From Balaenoptera acutorostrata (Eukaryota; Chordata; Mammalia; Artiodactyla; Balaenopteridae), in NCBI RefSeq assembly GCF_949987535.1, contig NC_080070.1, forward strand, positions 6,754,016 through 6,818,015: a stretch of DNA of 64,000 nucleotides. The letters are read 5' to 3'. This document shows, piece by piece, positions 1-13,600 of the stretch. Every line of letters begins with the position of its first letter. Within the stretch, counting starts at the first letter, position 1. The translations under genes and the position numbers were made by a program. The notes below the pieces were generated by a model, which was given only the letters and a program-made list of their open reading frames with translations, ran no database searches and was not told where the DNA came from.

Positions 1-99
1 AATTCATATTTTACAGAATGTTTTTACTGAGAATGGCTATTGGTGAGTTATGTTAATAATTTTCCTCTTAATGAACATCCCCCCTCTCTCTAGTTTTCT

Positions 100-400
100 A
101 GAGTAAATCCCACTTGATTATAATGTAACCCTTTTTTAAATGTTTCAGATTCTGTTTTTGCTAATATTTTATTAGGATTTTGTATTGATATTCGTAAATG
201 TGATTCATCTGTAGTTTTTTGGTAGAATCATTGTCAGATTTGCAGCTCAAAGTTACATTTACTTCTTAGAAAGAATTTGAAGGTTTACCTTATTTCCCTA
301 TATTCTGGGATAATTTAAGTAAAATTGGGATTCTCTGATCGCTGCAGGTTTAATAGAATTCTCCTGTGAAGCCATCTGGGACTGATGATGTTTTGTGGGG
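100..400 (-). repeat. Old L1 ORF2 fragment (antisense)
   Basis: Diverged text matching the antisense of L1 ORF2, including a 'gtgaagccatctgg' landmark near 368 that recurs in another L1 piece near 54,664. No reading frame survives. The boundaries are approximate. Confidence 0.5.
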
Positions 401-584
401 AGCACTTCGACTGCTTTCTCTGTTCATTCTTCCATGATCACTGGTCTACTTCAACTTTATGCCTCTAATGGAGTCAATATTTATAAGCTCTATTTAGTCC
501 AAGTTTGAGCCCTTGTTCACTGGGCATGGTTTTAAGACTCAAATGGAAGGAATTTGAAGGCCGAAATGCATCCCGTATTGAGTG

Positions 585-748
585 TTGACACTACCTGTGA
601 AGCACATTACACGGGCCCCTTGTGAGCATCCAGTTACCCCAGCAGCATTGTTCTCTGGTTTCTGAGAGATAAGTTGATGAATGTTTACTGTTTCAAGCCA
701 CTAAGTTTTGGGGTAATTTGGTACACAGCAGTGGATAACTAGTACAAG
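585..748 (+). repeat. MaLR/MLT1-like LTR 3' end
   Basis: The block ends with a 'caagccactaagttttggggt' type motif followed by 'acacagcagtggataact', which resembles the 3' end of ERVL-MaLR LTRs. The 5' part is too diverged to place, and the family name is a recall-based guess. Confidence 0.4.
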
Positions 749-1859
749 ATGTATGTTTGTTTATGCATATATACGAAATATGTCTTTAAATACTGGCCAC
801 TGCACTTGCCGCTGGGAAAGGAACTTCAGATTCTGGGGATCAGGGTGGGAGGAAACTTACTTTTTACTATAGATCCTTTGATCTATTTCAGTATATTGTT
901 CATTCAACAAATGAACAAAGAGACAAATAATAACATTTGTAATATCCTCCAATAAACAATAATTCCAAAGGCCCATTTCAAAAAACAATTGCCCAAGTCT
1001 CTTATTTTTCTCCGCTTTCCTTTTCTAGGTGCCAACTTAAAATTCTCCTGCCTATAAATTCAAATAGCTCTGTGTCAGAAACGTTCCAGTTCCCCCTGCA
1101 GATCCACTCTCTTCCCTTTTCGGTCCTTCTTTGGCCCTGCCGGGGACCACATCAGTGGACTCCATTGTTCTCTGTCTCTCTCTCGGGCCCCACCAGTGGG
1201 GGGGGGGGCAGCAGAGGATCTGTGGGAGCTAGAGAACTAGATGAGGGAATTTGGCTCCTGGATCCCTCTCGGCCTGGTCTGGTCTGAGCAGCTGCCACCT
1301 CCAACCCAAGGTCCAGCCACAGGCATCAGGGGCTCTCAGATCTGACCAGTAAAATATACCTGTGTAGGAGTCTTGTCATGCCAAGCCTGTGGTGTGTCTG
1401 CAGCAAAACTTTTGACTGCTTTCTGGGATCACAGCTTGACCTGGGAATGAATTTTAGGTTTCAAAAATGCCCCAGTCTGGTGATTAGGGTCAATGGTAAA
1501 GCTGTAAGAGGTAGCCATAAAATAAACAGACTGATTCTCTTTTGGCATCCCTCACTCTAAGGTGCGTGCTACCGGAAGAGTTTCAGATGTATTGTGAGAA
1601 GGGGAAAGAGGGTTAGATTGCATGCCTTAGCTCAAAGGGGACAGATTTGAGTGTTGGTAATAATCTGACAAAACAAAACAAAACTTTGTTAAAATAAAGT
1701 AATTGTTGAATATGGATGCATAGTCTCTGGTATGTTTCTTAACACATTGGTCTGGTTTAGAGTAGGTCTATATTCCTAAAACATTTTAAAGGAATCAAAT
1801 ATTTAAAGGATACAGTTTGGGAAATAGCAAGAAAGTATTTCTTCCCATGGGATTAATAA
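749..1859. other. No gene seen
   Basis: About 1.1 kb with no recognisable gene or confident repeat. It holds a G-run near 1199-1209 and a C/T-rich patch near 1090-1190. Short open frames of 60-71 codons here have no family resemblance. Confidence 0.5.
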
Positions 1860-2400
1860 TGCCATTGTTTTCTTTGTTACCTGAAATTCTATATCTTTTT
1901 TTATTATCCATTCATCTATATTTTCAAATTTATTGGCATAAATTTATTCATTGAATTCTCTTAAAATTTTTAAAATCTCCTTTGAATATATAGTTACATT
2001 CTTTTTTTTAATGCTTAGTATTTTTATTGTGTTCACTCTCTTTTTTATTTTGATCCGTATTAGCAGAACTTTATTAGTCATTCCAAAGAATCAGCTTTAG
2101 TTTTTAAATTTTGATATGCTCATTTGTGCTCTTTTATATCTCAATAATTTCTGTTCCTTTCTTTATTATCTCCTTTCTTCTCTGTTCTTTGGTTTTACTC
2201 TGCTCTCCTTTTTAATTTTTTTGCTTTTTATTTTCAAGTATACATATTTAAGATTATGAATTTCCCTCTAAATACTGCTGTAGCTTAATCCAAAAGTTTT
2301 TATTTTTTCGTTGTTATTCAGTTCTCAATATAGTTTCATTCATTAGGGGAATTACAAACTACTCTGCTCTGATTTCTGATAAAACATGAATTCCCTGAAT
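1860..2400 (-). repeat. L1 ORF2 fragment (antisense)
   Basis: T-rich sequence reading as antisense L1 ORF2. Landmarks near 2075-2110 and 2255-2300 match the same region of the L1 at 54.9-55.2 kb. It is heavily diverged and not coding. Confidence 0.6.
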
Positions 2401-5400
2401 TCAGATGTATCTTTAAAATTTCAGTGAGAAGTTTATAAATTGGAAGAAGACCTAAATGTAGTTCAAGGACATACGCAGTGTGGGAAGGGGTGGAGGCCCT
2501 GGTTTATTCACACAACACTGACTTGAACTTCACAGCTGTTCTAACTGAGGTGCTTTCCCTTCAGCCCCTCCTGCAGGGCCAGGGCAGGGTGATGTGCAGA
2601 AAGGAAGGGAAGGGGGATTCAAGCCTCAGATTCTCAGAGCCGCCAGCAGGGCCCTGCTCCCTGAAGAACTATCAGCTGCCTTTTCACCTCGCCCGCCCGT
2701 CCCCTGTAATACAGGCCAGCTTCCTGCTGCTCTCCTCCCCTAGCCCTTGAGTTCTGTTCCATGCGTTCTGGGTCCTTACGTGTATCGCCGCTTTATTTTA
2801 TCCTGTGTTTATGCCCTGTGCGTGGGGCTCATCCACCCCCCTAGACTGAGATCTTCTCTTACAAACACCACCGCACAGAGCTGAACACACAGGAGGTGCC
2901 TGGTGAAGAGCTGTATAAGGAATGCGATAAAATGGGATGAAATGGAAAGGGGAGGGATAGAGTGGCATGGACAGAGCCGGTCCTGTCTGTGAGCAGAGGC
3001 GTGACTTTACACTGACTACTGCAGGAAGCACCTTGCTCATGAGGACTCTTTTGTGTTGACACCATGGCCTCAGTGTCCCTTGTGAGATATGAACTTGCCG
3101 ACAAAGAGTAGCCACGGGCAAAAAGTTGTAAGGTGAGAAATGCTGGTCTTGAGCGTGGATCCTGTTCTCTGGGCTGCCCCCACTGCACCCACGCCCCAAC
3201 CCTCCCACCTTACAGTCTAACCAGGACCCCTTGCCCGCCACACAGTCCCCCGGGCCTCCTCTCCTCTCACGGCGCCAGGTCCCCAGGACTTCCTGAACTG
3301 AGGTTCCAATAATGTATGAAGGTCCGTTCTTGGCCTCAACATCCAAGTTTTTCTGATCAAAGCCTCAGGACCTCCAGATCAGGCTCCCTCTCTCTTCCAG
3401 AGCCATCTTGTTCTAGAAAGGCTACCTCAGGTGCCCTAACAATGGTTTCCACGCCCTCTCTCTTTGGGAACCAGGACACCAAAAGAGAGCTTGTGAGCTC
3501 TGGGTTTTCAGGGGTGAAGATTGGGAGATGAGGTGTTGCCATCAGGAATAGAAGTGCAGAAAGGAGGATGAAAAGATAAGCCAGATGTTCTAGAGAGTTC
3601 TCCCACGGCTGGTCCTGGTCACAAGCCAAGGTATGGGAGTTCTCATCACAGAGCCGTGGAACACATTCTACAATGTCCCATTCCATGATCAGTGGTATTC
3701 TATTTCCTAAAAATTTCTTCTAATTTGGATTGCTTTCTCCAGGCTTTGGGATCCCCAAATTACCATGTTGCAGAAGATGGTGATGAAGGCAAAGAATATC
3801 AACAGTGTCACCATCATCATCTTTACCACTTTTCTAGTTATCCTTCTCCATGAAGCAATTTATATTTTGGAAAATTCTCTTACCTCCATTGTTTTAATTG
3901 TTCTTCCAAGATCCCTGTGATACGGTCCAATTAGATATTACAATTTCTGATAAAATATTAGGAACCTGAGGTTCGAAGGATGTATTAAGGTCACACAGTT
4001 GGTTATGGAGTCGATGTCTAGTCCAGGCTTCTATTTTACCTATGTTCTCCTTAATTCTCCAGAAAACAACTAGTATTCTAAATAATATTGGCAACAAGGC
4101 ATTATGGGCAGGAACCAAAGTGATATTGACAAGCTAGAATCCTGCACTAAAACCAGCTGAATAATTATTTTAAAAATTCTTAAATGATAGCTCTTCCAAA
4201 AATAAATTTAGAAGAACAGACTGGAGGTGTTAAAAAATAGGATATTTTCACTGTATACTAACCTGGAAATTTTCTGTGAGCTAACACTGAAGACGAACCA
4301 ATGATGCAAAAAAGCTTTCATCAAAAATAAGCCCCTTTAACCCAGACTTTATTATCAGAAGCCCAGATCCGACAGGAAATAATACTGCCAACTGTTTGTG
4401 TTGAGCAGACAACACATAGAAACACATAGCCAATTCAGGGACTAGATCTTGGATGGTATTGACAATTTGGAGTATTCAGGGGAGTGTAGCAAAGCATATT
4501 TTTAAAGTGTATAAAATAACTATACAGAAAATAATGAAGGAACTGAATAAGAGTTTCAAGAAGAAGATACTTGGTAAGTAGGCAGATCTGAAGAAATTTG
4601 CTGGCTGTGGATGTGGAAAGCAGAAAACAGACAAAACGGCACATATTTCAGGATTTCTCCACCAAAAGGAGAATCTAAATAAGGTGTTCAAAAATGGAAG
4701 AGGGTACCATCAGCAAGAGAAGGTTACAGTTGAACAGAGACCTTGTAAAGTTTGATGATTTTAACCATGTGTAAAACGAGGTTAGGTCTTGCGTAAGAGA
4801 GTAATGTAAATGAATGTTAATGTGTTTCTCATTTTATAGTTGATAATTCTGATTTCAGTCTAACAACAAGTCATCTATAGCATTAAGACAATATAGGATT
4901 ACTGCAGGATTTGAGAGCCAAACTTTTTGATCTGCCCCCTTCACCCTCAAAGGTAGCTCTTCTGCAAATATGCTCCAGTGCTTACATTTACATTACTCTT
5001 AGGAATCACTTGCTTAGGGTTTTATTAATTATGACTCCACAAACCCCTGGTTTAGCACATGTGAAATATTTACTAATACAAGATACATGGTTGTAGGGAA
5101 CGGAGCATGGGGTGTGAGGGGGAGAAAGGAATGGGCCTGAGAGAAATGAATGCACACGAGGAGGTCAGGTTTGGATCTCTGTTCCGAGTGATAGGAGAGC
5201 CATCTCACCCACATGACCCTAAGGAGACCTTATGAAGGCATTACCCTCTCCAGTCAAACTTGACATGCAGGCTTGAAGGTTGAGTGGTGAGGTGCTGAAT
5301 GGGGAAAATTGCACCCCATAGCCCCATCTGGCTATGAAGGATTCTGTTGTCTGGTCTTCCGGGGATATTTGCCCATTTTTGCACTGTGTTATTTCATGAG

Positions 5401-6790
5401 GCTCAAGTGAGAAATGGAAAGGACCATTAACATTTCTAAATGGTTAAACAAGGACGAGAATAAAAACAAACACATACCAAAGAAACGGTTATTGCCCAAA
5501 GTGCCAGTAAGCAATATCACCCAGAAACAAGGCTGACAGATTCCATCACGAACTCCTAACTTGAACAGCTGATGGTGAACATTTACCAAACTATGCCCAC
5601 CTGTTCAGGGATCGCTTGTCTCTGAACCAGCCCTGCAGAGTGACAACTGCATTCCGACCGGCTCTCTGAGGATCGAGTCAGCTTTGATGGGTTTGTGAGC
5701 TGGGGACCGTACTCCTCGGTGAGCCGGGGTCTCAGGCTCCCTGGATATGGTCAGAAGTATTGGGGAGCTTTAATGTCACAGTAGGAAGAGGCCTTAGATC
5801 ATTGGCCCCAACCCTAATTTTAACCATAAACAAATGATGTTCAGAGGCCTTATGAGTCTTGCCCATAAACCACAGTGGCAGCCTGACGCCCACAGTCTTC
5901 ATCTTCTGCCCTCAACCCGTGTTCTTTCCACTCTACTTGTGTATTAACAGGAGGCACAAGTACTGAGGTGACAGTGGGAAAGTCCAACACTGAGGGGGCT
6001 CACAGGGGAAAACCAGCGACGCTGAGCTGACGGAAAAGTCCTAAAGCCACTCACAGGCATAATGAGTACTGTGGTGACACTCAGAGAGGGAAGATCTAAT
6101 GTAATAGTAGGAAGAGGCAGAGACGATGTTAGGGAAAGTCTAGAAAAAAGTCCTTATATATCTTAATGCAGTAGAACAAGGGCTTTTGGAGTTAATACAC
6201 TCCCCTTTGTTAACCCCAGTCTAGTTCTCCAGGTAGGAATTCAAGTTCCTGTCATTGTGTGAGTGTGTCTCACTGCCAGTGGGTCATGTTTATAGGAAAG
6301 GGGGCCTTGCAACCATCTCTAACCACCCTAGCTTAACAGTCTGCCTGCTCCCTGAAATGTCTTCCATCTCTTGGAAAAGGAAATCATGGCCCAGTGTCCA
6401 GAATAAATTAACTTCTGAAGCAAATTCCTCCACAGAGGTGCTAATCCTCAGAAAGGGTAAGACCTGAAAGCAGAAGAGGCTGGGAACAGGCTGGGGGCCG
6501 AGCACCACAGTAGGTGGGTGTGTGAATGTATGTGTGTGTGTGTGTGTGTGTATGTGTGTGGGTGTGTGTACTTCGGTTGCAGCAGTCTCTAAGGAGCAGC
6601 CTGAGCAGAGTCTAGAATGGCCTTTCCAGAAAAGCTAGTGCCTCTGCTCTACTCTTTGTGACCCTCAGACTCATCAATTCTGGAATCTGTCAAGACTGGA
6701 AACCAGGATTGAAGGGAAGTGTGTTCTCCTAAGATTGGGTACTTCAGACTCCCTGATGTAGTGGGGTAAGGAACTGAGGTCAGGAGTGTT
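2401..6790. other. Intergenic, no gene seen; faint L2 and MIR remnants
   Basis: Mostly single-copy sequence. An L2-like 3' end is plausible at 2740-2930, from its '...acaggaggtgcctgg' context. MIR-like text is plausible at 3950-4040 and 5790-5960. A (TG)n tract lies at about 6526-6566. The open frames at 2.8-3.7 kb overlap on both strands and look random. Confidence 0.45.
6526..6566. repeat. (TG)n microsatellite
   Basis: About 40 bp of TG dinucleotides, interrupted by 'tatg' and 'gggtg'. Confidence 0.9.
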
Positions 6791-6794
6791 AAAA

Positions 6795-7328
6795 AAGGCA
6801 TTGTGAACCTAAATGTCCATCAACAGATGAATGGATAAAGAAGGTGTGGTACATATATACAATGGAATTCCACGTAGCCATAAAATAAAGAATGAAATAA
6901 TGCCATTTGCAGCAACATGGATGGACCTAGAGATTATCATACTAAGTGAGGTAAACCAGACAGAGAAAGACAAATATCATACGATATCATGTATATGTAG
7001 AATCAAAAAAAAATACAAATAAGCTTATTTACAAAACAGATTCAGACTCACAGACATGGAAAACAAACATGGTTACCAAAGGGGAAAGGGGGGAGGAATA
7101 AATTGAGAATTTGGAATGAACAGATAGACACTACTATATATAAAAAAGATAACCAAGAAGGACCTACTGTATAGCACAGGAGACTATATTCAGTAGCTTG
7201 TAATAACCTATAACAGAAAAGAATCTGAAAAAAGAATATATATGTATGTATAACTGAATCACTTTGCTGTACACCTGAAACTAAGACAACATTGTAAATC
7301 AACTATACTTCAGTTAAAAAAAAAAAAG
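6795..7328 (+). mobile_element. L1 3' end, 5'-truncated
   Basis: It contains the last codons of L1 ORF2 ('tgaatggataaagaaggtgtgg' context near 6826-6850) and then the 3' UTR. A poly(A) tract follows at 7316-7327. The 3' UTR block 'gacctactgtatagcacag' is the same as in the GIMAP5 intron L1 at 37.1 kb and the L1 at 19.8 kb. Confidence 0.85.
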
Positions 7329-7744
7329 ACATTGTGCAAGAAAGAAGGGAGGAAGTGAAAGAGACTGATACTGGGTAACACAGGATTGGGCGGAGTAAGA
7401 AAAAAAGAGGAAGGGAGAGGAAAATGGGAGTTCACGTAGATAGATGGTAACTTCCCTCTTGTCCCAGTTTCACTTCCTTAATTTAATCTCCATGTACCAA
7501 ATCAAGATTATGCAACTCAGCTTTCTCATGTGTCTGTTGCTCAAGAGACCCCCCCCCCCACTATAGGTCACAGTTCATACTTCTTGGCCTGGAATTGACA
7601 GATTTACATCAGGCTGCAAACTTTATTCGCAGCCCCATCTCTTTCTATTTTGCTACCTTATAAAGGACACAGCGATAGGCTTGGGGTCCTGAAAGTTCTG
7701 TTCCCCGCTCCGGCCCCAAACACATTCTCTAAGCAACATTGTTC

Positions 7745-7880
7745 AAGTTATTCAATTTTCTGAATCTTATTTTTACTTCTTTAGATATGGAGATAATAAT
7801 CTTTACTTCCCAGTGTGGCTGTTAAGTATTAAATGAGAAGAAGATATGAAACGCAGTGTTCAGCCAGAAGTAATTACATG
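7745..7880 (+). repeat. MIR SINE remnant
   Basis: MIR core signature: 'gatatggagataataat' followed by '...gctgttaagtattaaatgag'. It is old and diverged. Confidence 0.6.
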
Positions 7881-8349
7881 GTAGCGTAGTTCATGCCACC
7901 ACGTAGCGTAGTTCACCTGTGCACTTTTTCCCACCCGTGCAATGCTTACTTCTACCTTCAAACCATCGTTCATGCCATTTCCTCCCACCTGTCTGTTTGT
8001 CCCCAAAGCTCTCCACGTACCCCATCCTCCCATCCTTCAGAGAAAACCTCCTACGCGGCAACTGGAGATCACTGATCATCGTCCTCCCCTGTCAATCAGA
8101 CACTCCCTCCTTGGCCACCTCTTTTCCACAGGTGTCAGTCCTTGTCTTCTCATCAATATATGAGGACACCTGTAGAGAGGAAGCCACGTTGGTGTCTTCT
8201 TTTTTCCCTTACATCATCCTCTGACGCGTGACAGGCACATCAGAGATATCTGAGTCTACTTACTGTTTATGGAAATGGCCACCTACTCTGATCCCCAGAG
8301 TCATGGAAACTACCCCGATGAGCTACTTTGCAGACTTACTGTGTACTAG

Positions 8350-8535
8350 GCCAGCGCTGCTCAAAGTGTGGGCCACGGACCAGCAGCAGCAGCATGACCT
8401 GGAAACTCGTTAGAAATGCAAAGTCCTGGGCTCCCTCCCAAACTTACCGAACCAGAAACTCCGGGAGTCCAGCAATCTGTGTTTTCACAAACCCTCCAAG
8501 TGAGTCTGATGCAAGGTAAAATCCCAGAACCACTC
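8350..8535 (+). mobile_element. MER5A-type hAT-Charlie MITE
   Basis: Begins with 'gctgctcaaagtgtgggcca' and ends with 'cccagaaccact', with the usual interior of this non-autonomous hAT element ('ctggaaactcgttagaaatg'). Nearly full length. Confidence 0.8.
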
Positions 8536-8864
8536 GGCTAAGGCATTTTCTATAGAAGGTCTTTCACCTCGGATTAAATCAGCTAACGGGAGACCATAAA
8601 CGGGATAGACAAAGCACATCTGAAATGTAAAGGTTTTGGGTGAGAAAGTCAGCATTGAACCCTCTCATCTGAGATGAACCTAAAAGAAAGAAAATGTAGA
8701 AGTGCTTTGGGCAATCAGGAAATGTCCTAGATGTCCTATGTAGGGAGAAAGCCAGAAAGTTAAGGTGCCTCAGAGATAAAGCCCCTTCTTCTGTTTATAG
8801 TTGGGTAGAGGACACATGATGGTAACCCAACTTCAACAATAAAAATGATGACAATGCCCTAGGG

Positions 8865-9058
8865 CAGCACTCCTCAAAGTGAGGTCCTTGGGCCAGTAGC
8901 ATTAGTATCACCTGGGAACTTGCTAGAACTCCCACTTTTCAGGCTCCACCTAAATCCTACTAATTCAGAAACTCCAGGGATGTTGCCTAGTCCTATGTGT
9001 TTTCCCAAGTTCTTCAGGCGATTCTGATGCCGTCTAAGGCTTGGAAACCACGGTGCTA
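8865..9058 (+). mobile_element. Second MER5-type hAT-Charlie MITE
   Basis: Begins 'agcactcctcaaagtgaggt' and ends 'cttggaaaccacggtgc', in the same orientation as the copy 330 bp upstream. The two copies are diverged from each other, so they are separate insertions. Confidence 0.75.
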
Positions 9059-9059
9059 G

Positions 9060-9235
9060 GTGCTGGGGTTACATGCTTTACATATATTTTTCCATTTAAT
9101 GCTGACAATCCTATCAGTAGTTTAAGTTTTTTCCCATTTGAAGATGAAGGAAATTAGGGTCAGATTTGCCTAAGGACACATAGCTGGTTAATGGCCCAAC
9201 AGGAATTGAAACGGTCAGATTCCAAAACCCCATTG
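9060..9235 (+). repeat. MIR SINE remnant
   Basis: MIR-like order: 'ttaatgctgacaatcc', then 'cccatttgaagatgaaggaa', then 'aggacacatagctggttaat'. Old copy. Confidence 0.7.
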
Positions 9236-10860
9236 AGTATACGGAGGATGTCTTTTGGTCATCGGTGGTCACTGATGGGCCCTGGGTAACTAAAAATGAC
9301 GGAGCGGTTTGGGGGGACAGGTGGAAGACAGGAAGTTAGAACTAGAGCAAATAGAGCAATCTGTACAATTTCAATGGATAATATTCAAATTCAGGACCTG
9401 GTAGCAAGTTAGATCTGAGGTGCCCATCTCTTTTAAAATATCCTGCACATCTGAGAGCAATGGGTCATAGGCTACACTAACCGAACCTTCCAGCCTATAC
9501 CTGGTGTTTGAGGACTTGAAGCGTTAACTCTTCGCTTGAACTACTTCAAGCCCCTTTGACATCCTTCTAAGTCTCTCCCTGTGTGTTGTTTTCTTTGCCT
9601 AAGCACCCTCCTGGTGCAAGAGCTTTACTCAGAAGAGAGCAGTGACAGTTCAAGGATAGTGGGCTGCAGCTGATGTTTGGCAGAGGGGATTTCAGTCCCT
9701 TCAGATCATACCAGATAAATAGGCTTTCTGCCCTCTGGCAGGGTGGAGCTTGCCTCAGGAGCAGCTCGGGGTCTTGTGGTTTCCTTTCACAGACAGAATC
9801 GCAAACAGTTATTTTTCACTCTTGGTTAAAAAGAAACACCCAGACACCAAGTTCTTCTCAAGACATAGTTGAACTTAGAACGAAAAGTGAAAAATGAAAG
9901 TCTTATGCAGGAAGTGGTTGGAAAGGAAATGAAGGGCTGACAGGGTGCTGAGCACTGGGGAGGGTGTTAGGAAATAGATTGGGGCAGAGAGTTCAGTGGG
10001 CTCACCTCAAGGCTCACAGCCAGGGTCCTTCTCCAGCTCACTTGAACCACAATAGTTCTGTTTCCGTGCACTGAGGGGGTGGGGTGGGTGGGGAGGCAGA
10101 GGATGTGAGAGAGGACATTGAGGAGGACCCCAAAAAAGATACCCAAATGCAGATGATGTAAAGCAGGATAAGGGACAAGGCCTTTGAATCCATTCTTCAC
10201 ATAACTCACAATCGGGGCCATGGCACTATGACCCAAAGTCAATCTCAGAGTGAGTTTCCATTGTTTTGCAAGAAAACATTCAGGATCCAAACTTGACAAA
10301 TGCCTGCCTCAATCTCCAGCCTCATTTCTACACAATCTGACTTCCTGCCTCTAGGTTCTAGCCATCCTTGCCTTCCTTAATACCTGAGAGTTCCATGCTG
10401 TCACTTGCCTTGGAATATGCTGCTACTTATTCCTGGAAACACCTCCAATCCCTTTCCTCACTCACTCTTCAAGTTCAGCTCAAACAATTTTACTTTTTCT
10501 TAGAAGTCTTTCCCGGCTACCCCCTCCCATTAGTTTAGTTTATCCTTTATACATTCCCAATGGCACCCTGGCATTTTCCTTCATAACATTCACTATGCTA
10601 TAGTCTTTGTTCAACGTCAGGCTTGCTGAAGAAAGGAAGAGGTGATGGTGAAAGGTAGTGATGGTAAAAATCTTGTTTTCTTAAAAGATAGAACCAGAAT
10701 TCTTCTGGAGTGCAAGTATCTATTCGAGAAAAACACCATGGTTGATACGTTTGGAAGGAAAATGAGACACCAAACCAGATACAGCTAGGACCAGGGAAAT
10801 CAACGGTAAAAGAATTTCTTTGTTTTGGAAATGAATAAGATCACTCATGAAGAAATGCAA
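9236..10860. other. No gene seen; L2-like stretch at 10,340-10,615
   Basis: Single-copy sequence. The part at 10,340-10,615 has the composition and word order of an L2 3' region ('gaagtctttcccggctaccc'). A 110-codon minus frame at 9967-10299 has no family resemblance and is left out. Confidence 0.4.
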
Positions 10861-12480
10861 AAATTCTAAATTAACTGTTATCAAATAGAAGCCAGCAATA
10901 ACTTAGATGAGAAAAATTAGTCCCAAATATGCAAAGAAGGTTCAATATCAGGAAATATTTTCATATAATTTAATGTATTATAAAGCTGTGGAGCAACATA
11001 ATCCAATTATCACCTTAGCGTTGGAAGGTAATTTGGTAAAATTCAGCATCTAATAACTGGTTACTTTTTAAAAATAATAAAAATTTCCATCTCAACCTCA
11101 AAGCCCACACCTTATTTAACTGGAAGCATTGAGGTATTGCCACAACAGTGAGAAACAAGTTAAGGAGGCCTACTATATTGGGATTATTGAACATTCTTCT
11201 GGATACTAGCCACAATAAACTAACAGTGGACAAAATTGGATGGTTTTTTTCAAAACTCCAAGAGGAAGAGGTAAAATGATCATTTTCGGCCACATAAAGA
11301 ACTTCTACAAATCAATGTCAGAACGATTAACAACAGAATTTAAACATGAGTAACAAACATATGAGAAATAATAAAGGAAGACATAGTTCTTTAATATACG
11401 AAAAATAACTCGACCACATTCATGTTGAGTAATGCATATAAAAAAATCACATGAATACAAGTTTTCATTGATCAGATTGGCAGATAAAATTATAAACAAG
11501 GATATAGGGAAATAAACAGAATGCTGGTGTAACTAGTTTGGTTAAAATTTTTATTGTGGACAATCCATTAATATCTATCAAAATTACAAATGCATCTACC
11601 AATTGTCTAGCAATTCCAACAATTAAGCAATTAAAAACATAGCTGGGGCTTCCCTGGTGGCGCAGCGGTTGAGAATCCGCCTGCCAATGCAGGGGACACG
11701 GGTTCGAGCCCTGGTCTGGGAGGATCCCACATGCCGCGGGGCAACTGGGCCCGTGAGCCACAATTACTGAGCCTGCGCGTCTGGAGCCTGTGCTCCGCAA
11801 CAGGAGAGGCCGCGATAATGAGAGGCCCGCGCACCGCGATGAGGAGTGGCCCCCGCTTGCCGCAACTGGAGAGAGCCCTCGCACAGAAACGAGGACCCAA
11901 CACAGCCAAAAATAAATAAATAAATAAAAAAAAAACATAGCTAAGCAACATGGGCAGGAGACAGGATACTGTCAGGAAGCAGCTGAGATAGGACCGCAGT
12001 TCACTCTATATCCTCTTTCCCAGCCTCACATGCAATGTGATCATTTTTACTAGTATGAACAGTCGGATTTGCTGTAATGGATTTTCAATTCAGATAATGA
12101 ATTTGGGGTAAAGCTGTTTATAGCAAATGTTCAAATTGATACTGTATAGCAAATGTTCAAATTGTGGGAGTTTGGACTGTGAGGGACACCTATCAGTACC
12201 TGTAACTGAGTCTAGGATAAACCCAGACACCCACGGTAATCAAAGGGAAATGAAAAATTATTTTTAGAAATACTGAAAAAAGTAAATTGTCTGGCTATAA
12301 AATGAATTCTTTAAAATTTATTTTATTCCTCCATACAAAATAGAAGCCCTTTAGAAAACAGAGTGAAAGGGGAAATTATGACAGAATAGCAACACAAAAA
12401 CTTAAGTTCTAAGGAATAAACTTGGTAAGAAATATGTGTGCTCTACATAGAGACATAATATTCTAGTGAAAGACATAGAA
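10861..12480 (+). repeat. Ancient L1 ORF2 remnant, split by a SINE
   Basis: A-rich, highly decayed sequence with L1 ORF2 words in sense order, such as 'gaaggttcaatatcagg' and 'ggtaaaattcagcatc', and 'aaggaataaacttgg' after the SINE at 11.6 kb. No intact frame is left. Confidence 0.4.
11645..11930 (+). mobile_element. CHR-type (tRNA-derived) SINE, full length
   Basis: tRNA-like head 'ggggcttccctggtggcgca' with a B-box-like 'ggttcgagccc', a long body and an (AAAT)n/A tail. It is flanked by a 12-bp target-site duplication, 'aaaaacatagct', at 11633-11644 and 11931-11942. This family marks cetartiodactyls, and this full-length form is abundant in whales. Confidence 0.95.
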
Positions 12481-12589
12481 ACTGCCAGACATTTTCCCAC
12501 AATGTTGTAACACTTTACACTCTCACCAACAATGCAGATTTCTGATTGTTCCACATCCTCCTCTGCTGTCTATCTTTATTTTTTATTTT

Positions 12590-13600
12590 TAAAATGTTTA
12601 CTTTTTTCCTCCAGCTTTATTGAGATACAGTTGACAATAAAACTGTAGAAATTTAAAGTGTACACCTTGATGATTTGACATAGGTACATTTTGTGAAATG
12701 ATGATCACAATCGGGTTAATTGCCACATCTATCATCTCCCATAGTTACCTTATTTGTGTATGAGGTGAGAATGGTAAAGATCTGCTGTCTTAGCAAATTT
12801 CAAATAGACACGGCATCATTATAGTCACCACGCTGTATGTTAAATCCCCACAACTTATTTATCTCATAACTGAAGGCTTTTACCCTTTGACCAGCATCTT
12901 CCCAAACCTCTAACCCCTGGTAATCAATCACCACTATACTCTCTGTTTCCATGAGTTCCACTTTTTCTTTTTAGATTCCACTTATAAGTGAGTTTATACA
13001 GCATTTGTCTTTCTCTCAGTTAATTCACGTAGCATATGCCTAAAGTTTCATCCATGTCTTTGCAAATAACAGGATTTCCTTCTTTCTCATGGCTGAAAAA
13101 TATCCCATTACATACAGCTTAGACATATTTATCCATTCATCCATTAATGGACACAGATTTTTTTCCCATATCTTGACTAGTGAATAATGCTGCAGTGAAC
13201 ATGGGAGTGCAGGTATCACCTCAAGATTCTGATTTTGTTTTCTTTGGATGCATACCCAGAAGACAGATTGCTGGATCATGCAGTAGTTCTATTTTTAATT
13301 TTTTTAGGAATCTCCATACTGTTCTCCATAGTAGCTATACCGATTTACATTCCCACCACCATGTGAATTCTCCACATCCTCACAAACACTTCTCTCCTGT
13401 CTTTGTGATGATAGCCATCCTAACAGGTGTGAGGTGATATCTCATCGTGGTTTTGATTTGCATTCCCCTGGTAATTAGTGATGTTGAGCACCTTTTCATG
13501 TACTTGTTGGCTATTTGTATGTCTTCTTAGAAACGATATCTATTCAGGTGCTTGGTCCATTTTTTAATTGAGTTATTTGTCAGGATACTTATCCAATAAC
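12590..13600 (-). mobile_element. L1 3' part (antisense)
   Basis: Antisense L1: the 3' UTR ('ctttattgagatacagttga' near 12616) runs into the ORF2 C-terminal region ('ctccatagtagctatacc' near 13324). Frames are broken. Confidence 0.75.

Noticed and set aside
11645..11740. tRNA gene candidate (B-box-like ggttcgagccc)
   Set aside because: It is the tRNA-derived head of a CHR SINE, with target duplication and AAAT tail; six similar heads occur in the window.
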